Source of the DNA: CAXRGH01 sp964230195 | Lineage (GTDB): Bacteria > Pseudomonadota > Gammaproteobacteria > Enterobacterales > Alteromonadaceae | Length of the DNA: 7,892 nucleotides | Direction: 5' to 3' | Assembly: GCA_964230195.1 (NCBI GenBank) | Contig: CAXRGH010000160.1 | Coordinates: forward strand, 1 to 7,892 | In this document: positions 1 through 6,322 of the stretch, in pieces | How the letters are laid out: every line of letters begins with the position of its first letter | Numbering within the stretch: the first letter of the stretch is position 1 | The notes under the pieces: generated by a model | Told to the model about the DNA's origin: nothing | Database searches by the model: none | Seen by the model: the letters and a program-made list of their open reading frames with translations, nothing else | Position numbers and translations under genes: made by a program

Positions 1-996
1 ATGGGGGGCGATAACGGCCCCCATGTAACATTAGCAGCAGCACTCACTGCGCATTTTAATTACCCCAAACTTCACCTTATCCTTTGCGGTCAATCTGACC
101 TTATTTCCGCATACCTTGAACAACACGACTGTATAGACGATCCTCGGCTAAGCATCCATGACGCACCTGAGGTTGTTGAAATGCATGAACGTCCATTATA
201 CGCCCTACGAAATAAGCCCAACTCTTCCATGCGAGCGGCTATCAATCTCGTTCACTCGGGCGAAGCTCAAGCCTGTGTAAGTGCTGGCAACACTGGCGCA
301 CTGATGACCATCGCATTTTATGTTTTGAAGACGCTCCCAGGAATCGATCGCCCGGCATTGATTTCTCGTTTGCCTAGCGTCAATAACAACCGTGTGTTCC
401 TACTGGACCTTGGTGCTAACGTAAATTGTGACTCCGAGATTCTGTATCAATACGCCCTCATGGGCTCTGTAATGGCTGAAGAAGTAGAGGGACTTACTCA
501 ACCAAGGGTTGCTCTTTTAAATGTTGGTGAAGAACAAATTAAGGGTAACGACCAAGTCAAACAAACCGCACAATTATTAAGCGAATGTGACGATATTAAC
601 TACATCGGTTTTGTAGAGGGTAATGACATTTTTACCGACAAAGCAGACGTGGTGGTAACCGACGGGTTTGTTGGTAACGTTGCATTAAAAGCCTGTGAGG
701 GACTTGGAAAATTAATCATTGAAGAAGTCAAACGGTTATCCAATAAGAACGTACTGTATCGGATATTAGCAAAAATCGCGTTACCCTTACTTAAAAGCCT
801 TTACAAAAGCGTGAACCCCGACCAGTACAACGGCGCAAGTTTGATAGGATTGAACGGCATCGTTGTCAAAAGTCACGGTAATGCGAGTGCGGAAGCGTTT
901 AGTTATGCAATCGATGAAGCCATTGAAGAAGTGTCTCGTCAGGTTCCGCAAAAAATCGGTCACCGAGTTGAAGGGGTATTGTCTCTGCGCCAATAA
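1..996 (+). CDS. plsX: Phosphate acyltransferase PlsX (5'-truncated by window edge)
   Basis: PlsX makes acyl-phosphate from acyl-ACP and inorganic phosphate, feeding the PlsY step of phosphatidic acid synthesis; it is a peripheral inner-membrane or cytosolic enzyme. The reading frame is open from the first base. Its first residues, MGGDNGPH, match the conserved internal MGGD motif, which in E. coli PlsX follows about ten residues, so the ATG at position 1 is probably internal and the true start lies upstream. Conserved family blocks seen are ACVSAGNTGALM (from residue 90 of the visible part), DLGANVNCD (136-144), ALLNVGEE, VTDGFVGNVALK and, near the C-terminus, NPDQYNGA followed by KSHG. The visible 331 residues plus about ten give a normal length. 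It lies 88 bp upstream of fabD, where fabH would be expected in E. coli-like genomes. Identity is very secure; only the start is unknown. Confidence 0.96.
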   Translation: MGGDNGPHVTLAAALTAHFNYPKLHLILCGQSDLISAYLEQHDCIDDPRLSIHDAPEVVEMHERPLYALRNKPNSSMRAAINLVHSGEAQACVSAGNTGALMTIAFYVLKTLPGIDRPALISRLPSVNNNRVFLLDLGANVNCDSEILYQYALMGSVMAEEVEGLTQPRVALLNVGEEQIKGNDQVKQTAQLLSECDDINYIGFVEGNDIFTDKADVVVTDGFVGNVALKACEGLGKLIIEEVKRLSNKNVLYRILAKIALPLLKSLYKSVNPDQYNGASLIGLNGIVVKSHGNASAEAFSYAIDEAIEEVSRQVPQKIGHRVEGVLSLRQ

Positions 997-1084
997 TCGT
1001 TTGCGCACAACCATTCTCTGGATTTCACCATTAAACACTTTTGATAGAAAGCTTATTCAATCATAAACAATAGAAAGAGGATTT

Positions 1085-2005
1085 ATGAGTAAAACTGCAT
1101 TTGTTTTTCCTGGTCAGGGATCTCAAACGGTTGGCATGCTAGCTGATCTTGCTGAGGCGCATCCTGAAGTGGAAGCTTGCTTTGCTGAGGCGTCTGAAGC
1201 CTTGGGTTATGACCTATGGGCTCTGGTACAAAATGGCCCTGCAGAAGATTTGAATGAAACACACAGAACACAGCCAGCACTGCTTGCCGCGAGTGTCGCG
1301 GTATGGCGAGTACTCGAAAAACTAGAAAAGACTAAACCAGATTACCTCGCGGGTCACAGCTTGGGTGAATATTCCGCTTTGGTGTGTGCTGGTGTGATTG
1401 GATTTAAAGATGCTATCAAGCTCGTTGAGCAGCGCGGGCAGTTCATGCAACAAGCCGTTCCTGCTGGTACTGGCGCTATGATGGCGATTATCGGACTAGA
1501 TGACCCAACAGTAGTAGCCTCGTGCGCAGAAGCCGCTCAAGGTGACGTTGTAGAGGCGGTCAATTTCAACTCTCCTGGTCAGGTGGTTATTGCTGGCGCT
1601 AAAGATGCTGTTGCACGAGCTGGTGAATTGTGTAAATCAGCAGGTGCAAAGCGCGCCCTACCGTTACCGGTTAGCGTGCCATCTCATTGCGCGTTGATGA
1701 AGCCCGCCGCTGACAAATTAGCAGAGTTACTAGAATCAATTGAAATCAATAGTCCGTCGATTCCAGTAATCAACAACGTGGACGTTGCGCAAGAAACAGA
1801 TGCTGCGGCCATAAAGCAAGCCTTAGTTCGTCAGTTATACAGTCCTGTTCGCTGGACTGAGACAGTTCAATTTATGGCAGAACAAGGGGTTGAAAGCGTT
1901 GCAGAGGTGGGTGCTGGTAAGGTGCTTGCCGGACTTATTAAACGCATTGATAAATCGGTTTCAGCGGTCTCAGTGAATACTGTCGCATCGGTTGAAGCAT
2001 TATAA
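1085..2005 (+). CDS. fabD: Malonyl-CoA:ACP transacylase FabD
   Basis: FabD transfers malonyl from CoA to acyl carrier protein, supplying the extender unit for type II fatty acid synthesis in the cytosol. The 306-residue protein has the usual family length. It starts with the FPGQGSQ block (residues 8-14) and contains the nucleophile elbow GHSLGE with Ser92, Arg117 in the VEQRG block that binds the malonyl carboxylate, the catalytic His201 in VPSH, and Gln250 in the QLYSPVRW block. These residue numbers coincide with those of E. coli FabD. The start at 1085 has a good Shine-Dalgarno sequence, AGAAAGAGGA at 1072-1081. The same ten bases precede fabG. The stop lies 13 nt from the fabG start, so the two are co-transcribed. 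I found no convincing separate promoter in the 88-bp gap after plsX, so read-through from plsX is likely. Confidence 0.98.
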   Translation: MSKTAFVFPGQGSQTVGMLADLAEAHPEVEACFAEASEALGYDLWALVQNGPAEDLNETHRTQPALLAASVAVWRVLEKLEKTKPDYLAGHSLGEYSALVCAGVIGFKDAIKLVEQRGQFMQQAVPAGTGAMMAIIGLDDPTVVASCAEAAQGDVVEAVNFNSPGQVVIAGAKDAVARAGELCKSAGAKRALPLPVSVPSHCALMKPAADKLAELLESIEINSPSIPVINNVDVAQETDAAAIKQALVRQLYSPVRWTETVQFMAEQGVESVAEVGAGKVLAGLIKRIDKSVSAVSVNTVASVEAL

Positions 2006-2014
2006 GAAAGAGGA
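2005..2014 (+). promoter_or_regulatory. Ribosome binding site that sets the fabG start
   Basis: AGAAAGAGGA overlaps the last base of the fabD stop codon and lies 4 nt upstream of the ATG at 2019. An upstream in-frame TTG at 1992 would add nine residues (MKHYKKEEF) that are simply the translated fabD tail and this site. The ATG at 2019 is therefore the start, and it gives a protein one residue longer than E. coli FabG. Confidence 0.85.
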
Positions 2015-2018
2015 ATTT

Positions 2019-2756
2019 ATGTTAGAGCTTAATGGAAAAATTGCATTAGTGACGGGAGCAAGCCGTGGTATCGGTAAAGCAGTTGCATTGCAATTGGTGT
2101 CTCAGGGCGCAACTGTGATTGGTACAGCAACATCGGAGAATGGCGCAAACGCCATCAGTGAATACTTGGGTGATAATGGTAAAGGTATGGTACTGAATGT
2201 ATCAGACGATGCCTCGATTGAAACCGTACTCGCAGACATCAAGGCTGAATTTGGTGACATCCAAGTGTTGGTCAATAACGCGGGTATTACGCGTGATGGA
2301 CTACTCATGAGAATGAAAGATTCCGATTGGAATGACATCATGACAACCAATCTGGCTTCAGTGTTCAAAATGTCAAAAGCTGTCTTACGCGGTATGATGA
2401 AGAAGAAGCATGGTCGTATCGTGAATATCGGTTCAGTGGTTGGTTCTACCGGTAACGGTGGTCAAGCAAACTATGCTGCAGCAAAAGCTGGTGTTATTGG
2501 TTTCAGTAAATCAATGGCACAGGAAGTTGCGTCGCGTAACATCACTGTTAACGTTGTGGCACCTGGTTTTATCGATACTGATATGACCAAGGTACTGACA
2601 GACGAACAGAAGGAAGCTATTTTTGCGAATATTCCTGCAAACCGTCTAGGTGATCCAAAAGAAATTGCAGCAACAGTAGGATTTTTAGCATCTGATGCGG
2701 CAGCTTATATTACAGGTGAAACCATTCACGTGAATGGTGGTATGTACATGGGCTAA
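2019..2756 (+). CDS. fabG: 3-oxoacyl-ACP reductase FabG
   Basis: FabG reduces 3-oxoacyl-ACP to 3-hydroxyacyl-ACP with NADPH, the first reduction of each elongation cycle. It is a classical short-chain dehydrogenase with a single Rossmann domain. From the ATG at 2019 it has 245 residues (244 in E. coli). Visible motifs are the dinucleotide-binding TGASRGIG (Gly13, Gly17, Gly19), the NNAG block (86-89), Asn111, and the catalytic Ser139, Tyr152 and Lys156 in the YAAAK motif. The C-terminus ends in the family-typical HVNGGMYMG. The TSENGA stretch after the second strand (residues 38-43) is the same as in E. coli FabG, which separates it from general short-chain dehydrogenases. It is translated from a strong site overlapping the fabD stop. 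A 132-bp non-coding leader follows before acpP. Confidence 0.98.
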   Translation: MLELNGKIALVTGASRGIGKAVALQLVSQGATVIGTATSENGANAISEYLGDNGKGMVLNVSDDASIETVLADIKAEFGDIQVLVNNAGITRDGLLMRMKDSDWNDIMTTNLASVFKMSKAVLRGMMKKKHGRIVNIGSVVGSTGNGGQANYAAAKAGVIGFSKSMAQEVASRNITVNVVAPGFIDTDMTKVLTDEQKEAIFANIPANRLGDPKEIAATVGFLASDAAAYITGETIHVNGGMYMG

Positions 2757-2782
2757 CAGCCCATTTAAAAACAATGAAAATA

Positions 2783-2799
2783 GCGTGGTTTGACCAGAA
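2783..2799 (+). promoter_or_regulatory. Possible FadR-like operator upstream of acpP
   Basis: The segment contains TGGTTTGACCA (2786-2796), a perfect TGGT-N3-ACCA inverted repeat. FadR sites in Enterobacteria and Vibrio have the form CTGG-T-N2-GACCAG; the TGGT, GACCAG and spacing agree here, while the first C of the left half is replaced by G. FadR is known to activate fatty-acid synthesis genes in E. coli. A FadR gene cannot be seen in this window, so assignment to FadR is inference. TTGACC (2790-2795) inside the site could instead be read as a -35 element, but no good -10 follows it. Confidence 0.35.
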
Positions 2800-2818
2800 A
2801 AAAAAATAGCGTCATGGG

Positions 2819-2846
2819 TTGCATGGTGACTACTTAGTGTTAAACT
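2819..2846 (+). promoter_or_regulatory. Candidate acpP promoter (extended -10)
   Basis: A weak -35 hexamer, TTGCAT (2819-2824), is followed after 16 bp by TAAACT (2841-2846). TGT directly upstream of this hexamer makes an extended -10. Transcription would start near 2853 and give a leader of about 36 nt. A run of nine A residues (2798-2806) would then lie near -50, the position of an UP element, which fits the very high acpP expression known in bacteria. This is prediction from motif matching alone. Confidence 0.4.
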
Positions 2847-2888
2847 ACCGCAAGCTTAAAATTAATAGCGTTAATAAAGGAAAATATA

Positions 2889-3128
2889 ATGAGCACTATC
2901 GAAGAGCGCGTTAAAAAAATTATCGTAGAGCAACTAGGCATTCAAGAATCTGAAGTAAAAGAAGAAGCTTCTTTTGTTGATGATCTAGGTGCTGACTCTC
3001 TTGACACAGTAGAACTAGTTATGGCTCTTGAAGAAGAGTTTGACACTGAGATCCCAGATGAAGAAGCTGAGAAGATCACTACTGTTAAGTCTGCAATTGA
3101 TTACATCAATGCAAACCAAGACGCTTAA
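2889..3128 (+). CDS. acpP: Acyl carrier protein AcpP
   Basis: AcpP carries the growing acyl chain on a 4'-phosphopantetheine arm through fatty acid synthesis and supplies acyl groups for phospholipid, lipid A and other acylations. The 79-residue, strongly acidic protein has the four-helix family pattern and the attachment motif GADSLD with Ser37. Helix II (DTVELVMALEEEF) is the recognition helix for partner enzymes. E. coli AcpP has 78 residues. The start is set by AAAGGA (2876-2881) placed 7 nt before the ATG. The gene has its own long leader with a candidate promoter and is closed by a strong hairpin at 3139-3172, so it can be expressed separately from, and well above, fabD-fabG and fabF. 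Codons look biased toward those of highly expressed genes, with many GAA, GAAGAG and CTT/CTA choices. Confidence 0.99.
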   Translation: MSTIEERVKKIIVEQLGIQESEVKEEASFVDDLGADSLDTVELVMALEEEFDTEIPDEEAEKITTVKSAIDYINANQDA

Positions 3129-3138
3129 TAGTATTTAG

Positions 3139-3172
3139 AAAAAAGGCGGCTATGCAATAGTCGCCTTTTTTT
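3139..3172 (+). terminator. Rho-independent terminator after acpP
   Basis: GGCGGCTA (3145-3152) pairs with TAGTCGCC (3158-3165) through one G-U pair, with a five-base loop, and is followed by seven T residues (3166-3172). An A-run at 3139-3144 lengthens the stem against the T-tract and could allow termination in both directions. It begins 10 nt after the acpP stop. Partial read-through is probably what feeds fabF, since I see no clear promoter between the hairpin and fabF. Confidence 0.9.
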
Positions 3173-3195
3173 GTGTCTGGAATTTGAATTTTTTT

Positions 3196-3200
3196 GGAGG
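3196..3200 (+). promoter_or_regulatory. Ribosome binding site that sets the fabF start
   Basis: GGAGG lies 7 nt upstream of the ATG at 3208 but only 1 nt upstream of the in-frame ATG at 3202, and it is inside the coding sequence if the TTG at 3184 is used. Spacing therefore selects 3208. The resulting N-terminus, MSKRRVVVTG, is the same as that of E. coli FabF. Confidence 0.85.
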
Positions 3201-3207
3201 CATGGAA

Positions 3208-4446
3208 ATGTCAAAACGTCGTGTTGTGGTAACTGGAATGGGGGTTATTTCCCCTGTTGGTAACGATACCGAGTCAACTTGGCGCGCAGTGTTAGACGGG
3301 CAAAGCGGTATTGATAAAATCACCGCTTTTGATACCGAAGGTTACGCGACCCAGTTTGCAGGTGAAGTAAAGAACTTTGAAGTTGAGCAATATTTACCGA
3401 AGAAAGAAACAAAGAAAATGGATCGTTTCATTCAGTTTGGTATTGCTGCTGGTAAGCAAGCGATTCAGGACTCTGGATTAGACATCAATGAAGCAAATGC
3501 TCGTCGAGTTGGTGTGTCTATTGGTTCAGGTATTGGTGGCTTGGGCTTAATTGAACAAAACCACGAGAAACTTACCGCATCTGGTCCAAGAAAAGTATCT
3601 CCTTTCTTTGTTCCTTCAACCATCACTAATATGATTTCAGGTTTTCTTTCTATCATGGAAGGAATGAAGGGGCCGAACTTAAACGTTGTAACGGCATGTA
3701 CCACTGGTGTTCATAATCTGGGTGTAGCCGCGCGTACCATTGCTTATGGCGATGCTGATGCTATGGTTGCTGGCGGTGCTGAAGCAACTATTACCCCTTT
3801 GGGTATCGCAGGCTTTAACGCAGCCCGAGCATTGTCGACTCGTAATGACGATCCTCAAGGCGCAAGCCGCCCGTGGGATAAAAATCGCGATGGGTTTGTT
3901 ATGGGTGAAGGTGCTGCTGTTATGGTACTTGAAGAGTACGAACACGCCGTTGCTCGTGGCGCCAAGATATACGGGGAGCTCGTTGGTTTCGGCATGAGTG
4001 GCGACGCGTATCACATGACATCTCCACCAGAAAATGGCGAAGGTGCAGCAGCAGCAATGCAAAACGCATTGGATGATGCAGGCGTCGCTCCTTCTGACGT
4101 AGGTTATATCAATGCGCATGGAACCTCGACTCCTGCCGGCGATATTGCTGAAGTGAGTGCAGTAAAATCAATCTTTGGTGATGCGGCAAGTCAAGTGAAA
4201 ATGAGTTCAACTAAATCAATGACTGGGCATTTATTAGGTGCTGCCGGTTCAATTGAGGCGGTGTTCACTGTTTTGGCTTTGCGCGATCAAGTTGCACCTC
4301 CAACGATTAATTTAGATGAACCTTCTGAAGGGTGTGATTTAGATTTTGTTGCAAATGGCGCTAGCCAAATGACAACAGATTTCGCACTGTGTAATTCATT
4401 TGGTTTTGGTGGCACGAACGGTTCGCTATTGTTTAAAAAAGTGTAA
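3208..4446 (+). CDS. fabF: 3-oxoacyl-ACP synthase II FabF
   Basis: FabF condenses malonyl-ACP with acyl-ACP, the elongation step, and in E. coli it is needed for the temperature-dependent lengthening of palmitoleate to cis-vaccenate. From the ATG at 3208 the protein has 412 residues, against 413 in E. coli. It has the duplicated thiolase fold. The nucleophile is Cys164 in TACTTG, His304 lies in NAHGTSTPAGD, Lys336 and His341 in the KSMTGHLLGAAG block, and the C-terminal glycine-rich loop is NSFGFGGTNGS. The GSGIGGLGLIEQNH block (106-119) is typical of FabF rather than FabB. It follows the acpP terminator and ends 62 bp before pabC. No residues important for catalysis are missing. Confidence 0.98.
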   Translation: MSKRRVVVTGMGVISPVGNDTESTWRAVLDGQSGIDKITAFDTEGYATQFAGEVKNFEVEQYLPKKETKKMDRFIQFGIAAGKQAIQDSGLDINEANARRVGVSIGSGIGGLGLIEQNHEKLTASGPRKVSPFFVPSTITNMISGFLSIMEGMKGPNLNVVTACTTGVHNLGVAARTIAYGDADAMVAGGAEATITPLGIAGFNAARALSTRNDDPQGASRPWDKNRDGFVMGEGAAVMVLEEYEHAVARGAKIYGELVGFGMSGDAYHMTSPPENGEGAAAAMQNALDDAGVAPSDVGYINAHGTSTPAGDIAEVSAVKSIFGDAASQVKMSSTKSMTGHLLGAAGSIEAVFTVLALRDQVAPPTINLDEPSEGCDLDFVANGASQMTTDFALCNSFGFGGTNGSLLFKKV

Positions 4447-4466
4447 GCATCAGTGCTATTGATGAG

Positions 4467-4508
4467 CCCGGTTATTTGCTATAGTGGCGCAAGTAATCGG
4501 GTTTTTTT
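4467..4508 (+). terminator. Hairpin terminator after fabF abutting the pabC start codon
   Basis: CCCGGTTATTTGC (4467-4479) pairs with GCAAGTAATCGGG (4489-4501) over 13 positions, two of them G-U pairs, with a nine-base loop and seven T residues (4502-4508). This has full intrinsic-terminator form. It begins 20 nt after the fabF stop. The last T is directly followed by the ATG of pabC, so the space normally holding a ribosome binding site is filled by stem and T-tract. It marks the boundary between the fatty acid block and the pabC-mltG-tmk block. Confidence 0.8.
4477..4485 (+). promoter_or_regulatory. Candidate pabC promoter inside the terminator hairpin
   Basis: TGCTATAGT is an extended -10 element: TGC followed by TATAGT, five of six matches to TATAAT. 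A weak -35 candidate, TTGATG at 4459-4464, lies 15 bp upstream. GGCGC immediately downstream resembles a GC-rich discriminator. The start point would be near 4492, inside the downstream arm of the hairpin, so transcripts made here cannot form the stem and would escape termination. The leader would be only about 17 nt long and without a Shine-Dalgarno sequence. This is prediction from sequence only. Confidence 0.5.
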
Positions 4509-5315
4509 ATGGCTAAAAATAAACGTATGATCAATAACGTACCGCTATCGGATAGGGGATTACAATACGGAGATGGTTGCTTCACAACCATACTTGTAGA
4601 AGATGGGCAAGCGAAAGCCTGGGAACTTCACTTGCAACGCCTGCGGTGGGGACTCGATAGTCTCGCCATTGATGTGGATAATATTGCTGAAATCAAGTCG
4701 TCAATTGATATGGCAGCAAAAGCCTGTCAACACGGAATTGTTAAATTGATCATTACCCGTGGCTCCGGTGGTAGAGGGTATTCACCTAGTAAAGAAAGCC
4801 AACCTCACTGGTGGGTAACCACCCATCAAATTCCAACTCATTATCTTGATCCCGCATGGCGCGCCGCTGGCGTTTCACTTGGCCTCAGCCATGTTAATTT
4901 AGCTCGCCAACCCTTACTGGCGGGATTCAAACACCTTAATCGTTTGGAGCAAGTCCTAGTCAAACAAGATATTGAAAAGCACCAATGGCAAGATGCAGTG
5001 GTGCTGGACACAGAGCAGAAGGTGGTAGAAACCTCAAATGGAAATCTCTTCTGGACGAAAAATGGAGAATTTTTTACACCAGATCTGTCATTTTGTGGGA
5101 TCAAAGGGATTGCTCGTTGTCAGTTAATTAGGAAGTTGCAGTCACAGGGACACAGGGTTCATCGAGTCTCGGTCAAGGTTGATAGTGTAAAATCGGCTGA
5201 TACTGTGATCATGTGCAATAGTATTATGGGCATTGTTCATGTGACGTCTGTTGATGGTGTTCGATTAAGAAATAGTGATCTAGAAAAATTTGAGGTTGCA
5301 CTTGATGAAGCTTAA
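4509..5315 (+). CDS. pabC: Aminodeoxychorismate lyase PabC
   Basis: PabC splits 4-amino-4-deoxychorismate to p-aminobenzoate and pyruvate, supplying the aromatic ring of folate. It is a class IV pyridoxal-phosphate enzyme. The 268-residue product has the usual length (269 in E. coli). The motif SDRGLQYGDGCFTT (residues 14-27) opens the fold, RGSGGRGY follows (84-91), and Lys141 in the GFKHLNRLEQ block is the residue expected to hold the cofactor, followed by the ETSNGNLFW block. The ATG at 4509 gives the right N-terminal length. The alternative ATG at 4527 would lose the first strand, and an in-frame stop at 4494 rules out extension upstream. There is no recognisable ribosome binding site because a terminator T-tract abuts the start. 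The end overlaps mltG by 11 nt. Branched-chain or D-amino acid aminotransferase is excluded mainly by context and by similarity to PabC. Confidence 0.93.
   Translation: MAKNKRMINNVPLSDRGLQYGDGCFTTILVEDGQAKAWELHLQRLRWGLDSLAIDVDNIAEIKSSIDMAAKACQHGIVKLIITRGSGGRGYSPSKESQPHWWVTTHQIPTHYLDPAWRAAGVSLGLSHVNLARQPLLAGFKHLNRLEQVLVKQDIEKHQWQDAVVLDTEQKVVETSNGNLFWTKNGEFFTPDLSFCGIKGIARCQLIRKLQSQGHRVHRVSVKVDSVKSADTVIMCNSIMGIVHVTSVDGVRLRNSDLEKFEVALDEA
5292..5295 (+). promoter_or_regulatory. Ribosome binding site for mltG inside pabC
   Basis: GAGG lies within the last codons of pabC, 9 nt before the ATG at 5305. The TTG at 5290 overlaps this site and so is a poor start. The ATG gives MKLNKQ directly before the membrane segment, as expected for MltG. 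Confidence 0.6.
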
Positions 5316-6309
5316 TAAACAACACATAGCAACGTTTACTGCTGCTCTTGTATTACTTTGTTATGTGTTAATGGCGGTGGCATCGTTGATTCAGCAACGC
5401 TGGTTCTCAGCGATAAGCAAGGAGACAGTTGTTGTTACCGTAGAGTCTGGTCAGACTGGGCATCATGTACTAAAAATTCTAAGTAAGAGCACACAATACC
5501 AATATAGTTTCCTTGATAAACTCTTATTCAAACGATTCCCCGCACTAAGCCGAGTCAAAAAGGGAGAGTATGAACTTGAGGCTGGTATCTCTCTATTTGC
5601 GGCATTACATCGTATTAACAGTGGACGACCTGTGATGTATACCATCCCGTTGGTTGAAGGTTTAACGGCAAAGCAGTGGTTGGAACAATTGCATAATAAT
5701 CCCGTGTTAGACCATCGTAATTTGAATATTGAACAGTGGGTATCCTCAAAGCAATGGAGCCCGAATTCCATGGAAGGGCGCTTGTTGCCCGATACTTATA
5801 GCGTTTCGCGAGGAACTTCAATTCAAACTGTTCTTAACCAAGCTGCCAGCGCCCTTGACAGTTACCTAATGTCAGCATGGCAAGATAGGCAAGAAAATCT
5901 GCCTTATTCGAGTCCTTATGAAGCCTTGATTATGGCGTCCATTATTGAGAAAGAAACCGGGGTTGCTGAAGAGCGTCCGCGCATAGCGGCAGTATTTGTC
6001 AATCGTCTTCGCATAGGGATGAGGTTACAAACGGATCCGACGGTCATTTACGGGATGGGCGAGCGCTTTGATGGTAATATTCGCCGGAAGGATCTTCGTG
6101 AAAAAACGGCGTACAATACATACGTTATTAAAGGGTTGCCACCAACGCCGATTGCAATGGCAAGTAAAGCGGCCATCGATGCTGCATTGCACCCTATTAA
6201 AAGTAATGAATACTATTTTGTGGCAAAAGGAGATGGTAGTCACTATTTCTCCACTACCTTAAAACAACATAATGAAGCGGTATATCGCTACCAGATAAGA
6301 AAACCCTGA
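5305..6309 (+). CDS. mltG: Endolytic murein transglycosylase MltG (YceG)
   Basis: MltG is anchored in the inner membrane and cuts nascent glycan strands internally, leaving anhydro-muramyl ends and helping to set strand length. From the ATG at 5305 it has 334 residues. A short basic N-terminus is followed by one hydrophobic segment (about 9-29), with the rest in the periplasm. A LysM-like region is expected around residues 42-108. The catalytic YceG domain shows LVEGLTAKQW (116-125), EGRLLPDTY (157-165), and the signature ASIIEKETGVAEERPRIAAVF (211-231 region) containing Glu215 and Glu217; by alignment with E. coli from memory one of these, probably Glu217, is the catalytic residue. The MRLQTDPTVIYGMG (239-252) and AYNTYVIKGLPPTPIA (269-284) blocks follow. 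It overlaps pabC by 11 nt and is followed by tmk after 13 nt, so translation is probably coupled. Confidence 0.95.
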   Translation: MKLNKQHIATFTAALVLLCYVLMAVASLIQQRWFSAISKETVVVTVESGQTGHHVLKILSKSTQYQYSFLDKLLFKRFPALSRVKKGEYELEAGISLFAALHRINSGRPVMYTIPLVEGLTAKQWLEQLHNNPVLDHRNLNIEQWVSSKQWSPNSMEGRLLPDTYSVSRGTSIQTVLNQAASALDSYLMSAWQDRQENLPYSSPYEALIMASIIEKETGVAEERPRIAAVFVNRLRIGMRLQTDPTVIYGMGERFDGNIRRKDLREKTAYNTYVIKGLPPTPIAMASKAAIDAALHPIKSNEYYFVAKGDGSHYFSTTLKQHNEAVYRYQIRKP

Positions 6310-6322
6310 GGAACTGCATTCA

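Larger units (their letters stand above)
2779..2871 (+). repeat. Three direct copies of AATAGCGT in the acpP leader
   Basis: The octamer AATAGCGT occurs at 2779-2786, 2805-2812 and 2864-2871, all in the same orientation. The first two copies share a ten-base match (AAAATAGCGT) and their starts are 26 bp apart, about two and a half helical turns. The third copy is the centre of a small inverted repeat, ATTAA-TAGCG-TTAAT (2861-2875), just upstream of the ribosome binding site. The repeats are seen directly. A role as a protein binding site is inference, and A/T-rich leaders can give short repeats by chance. Confidence 0.5.

Noticed and set aside
863..1066. Open frame of 67 codons on the + strand spanning the end of plsX and the gap to fabD
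   Set aside because: Most of it is a shifted reading of plsX, and no motif is visible in the part extending into the gap.
997..1084. Possible fabH 3' remnant or fabD promoter (TTGATA at 1041-1046 with CATAAA at 1062-1067)
   Set aside because: No frame gives a recognisable FabH C-terminus. The promoter spacing is only 15 bp and its start point would fall inside the fabD ribosome binding site.
1072..2014. Identical AGAAAGAGGA before fabD and fabG, considered as a recombination repeat
   Set aside because: The match is only ten bases and coincides with the Shine-Dalgarno function in both places, so shared function explains it.
3740..3997. Open frame of 85 codons on the + strand within fabF
   Set aside because: It is an out-of-frame reading of the GAAMVAGGAE region of FabF, with no initiation signal and no family features.
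3679..4119. Open frame of 146 codons on the - strand within fabF
   Set aside because: It lies wholly opposite fabF, has no ribosome binding site I can see, and its composition (runs of Cys, His, Arg and Thr) looks like antisense reading of a conserved gene.
5463..5771. Open frame of 102 codons on the - strand within mltG
   Set aside because: It is fully antisense to a well-conserved gene and has no start signal or recognisable domain.
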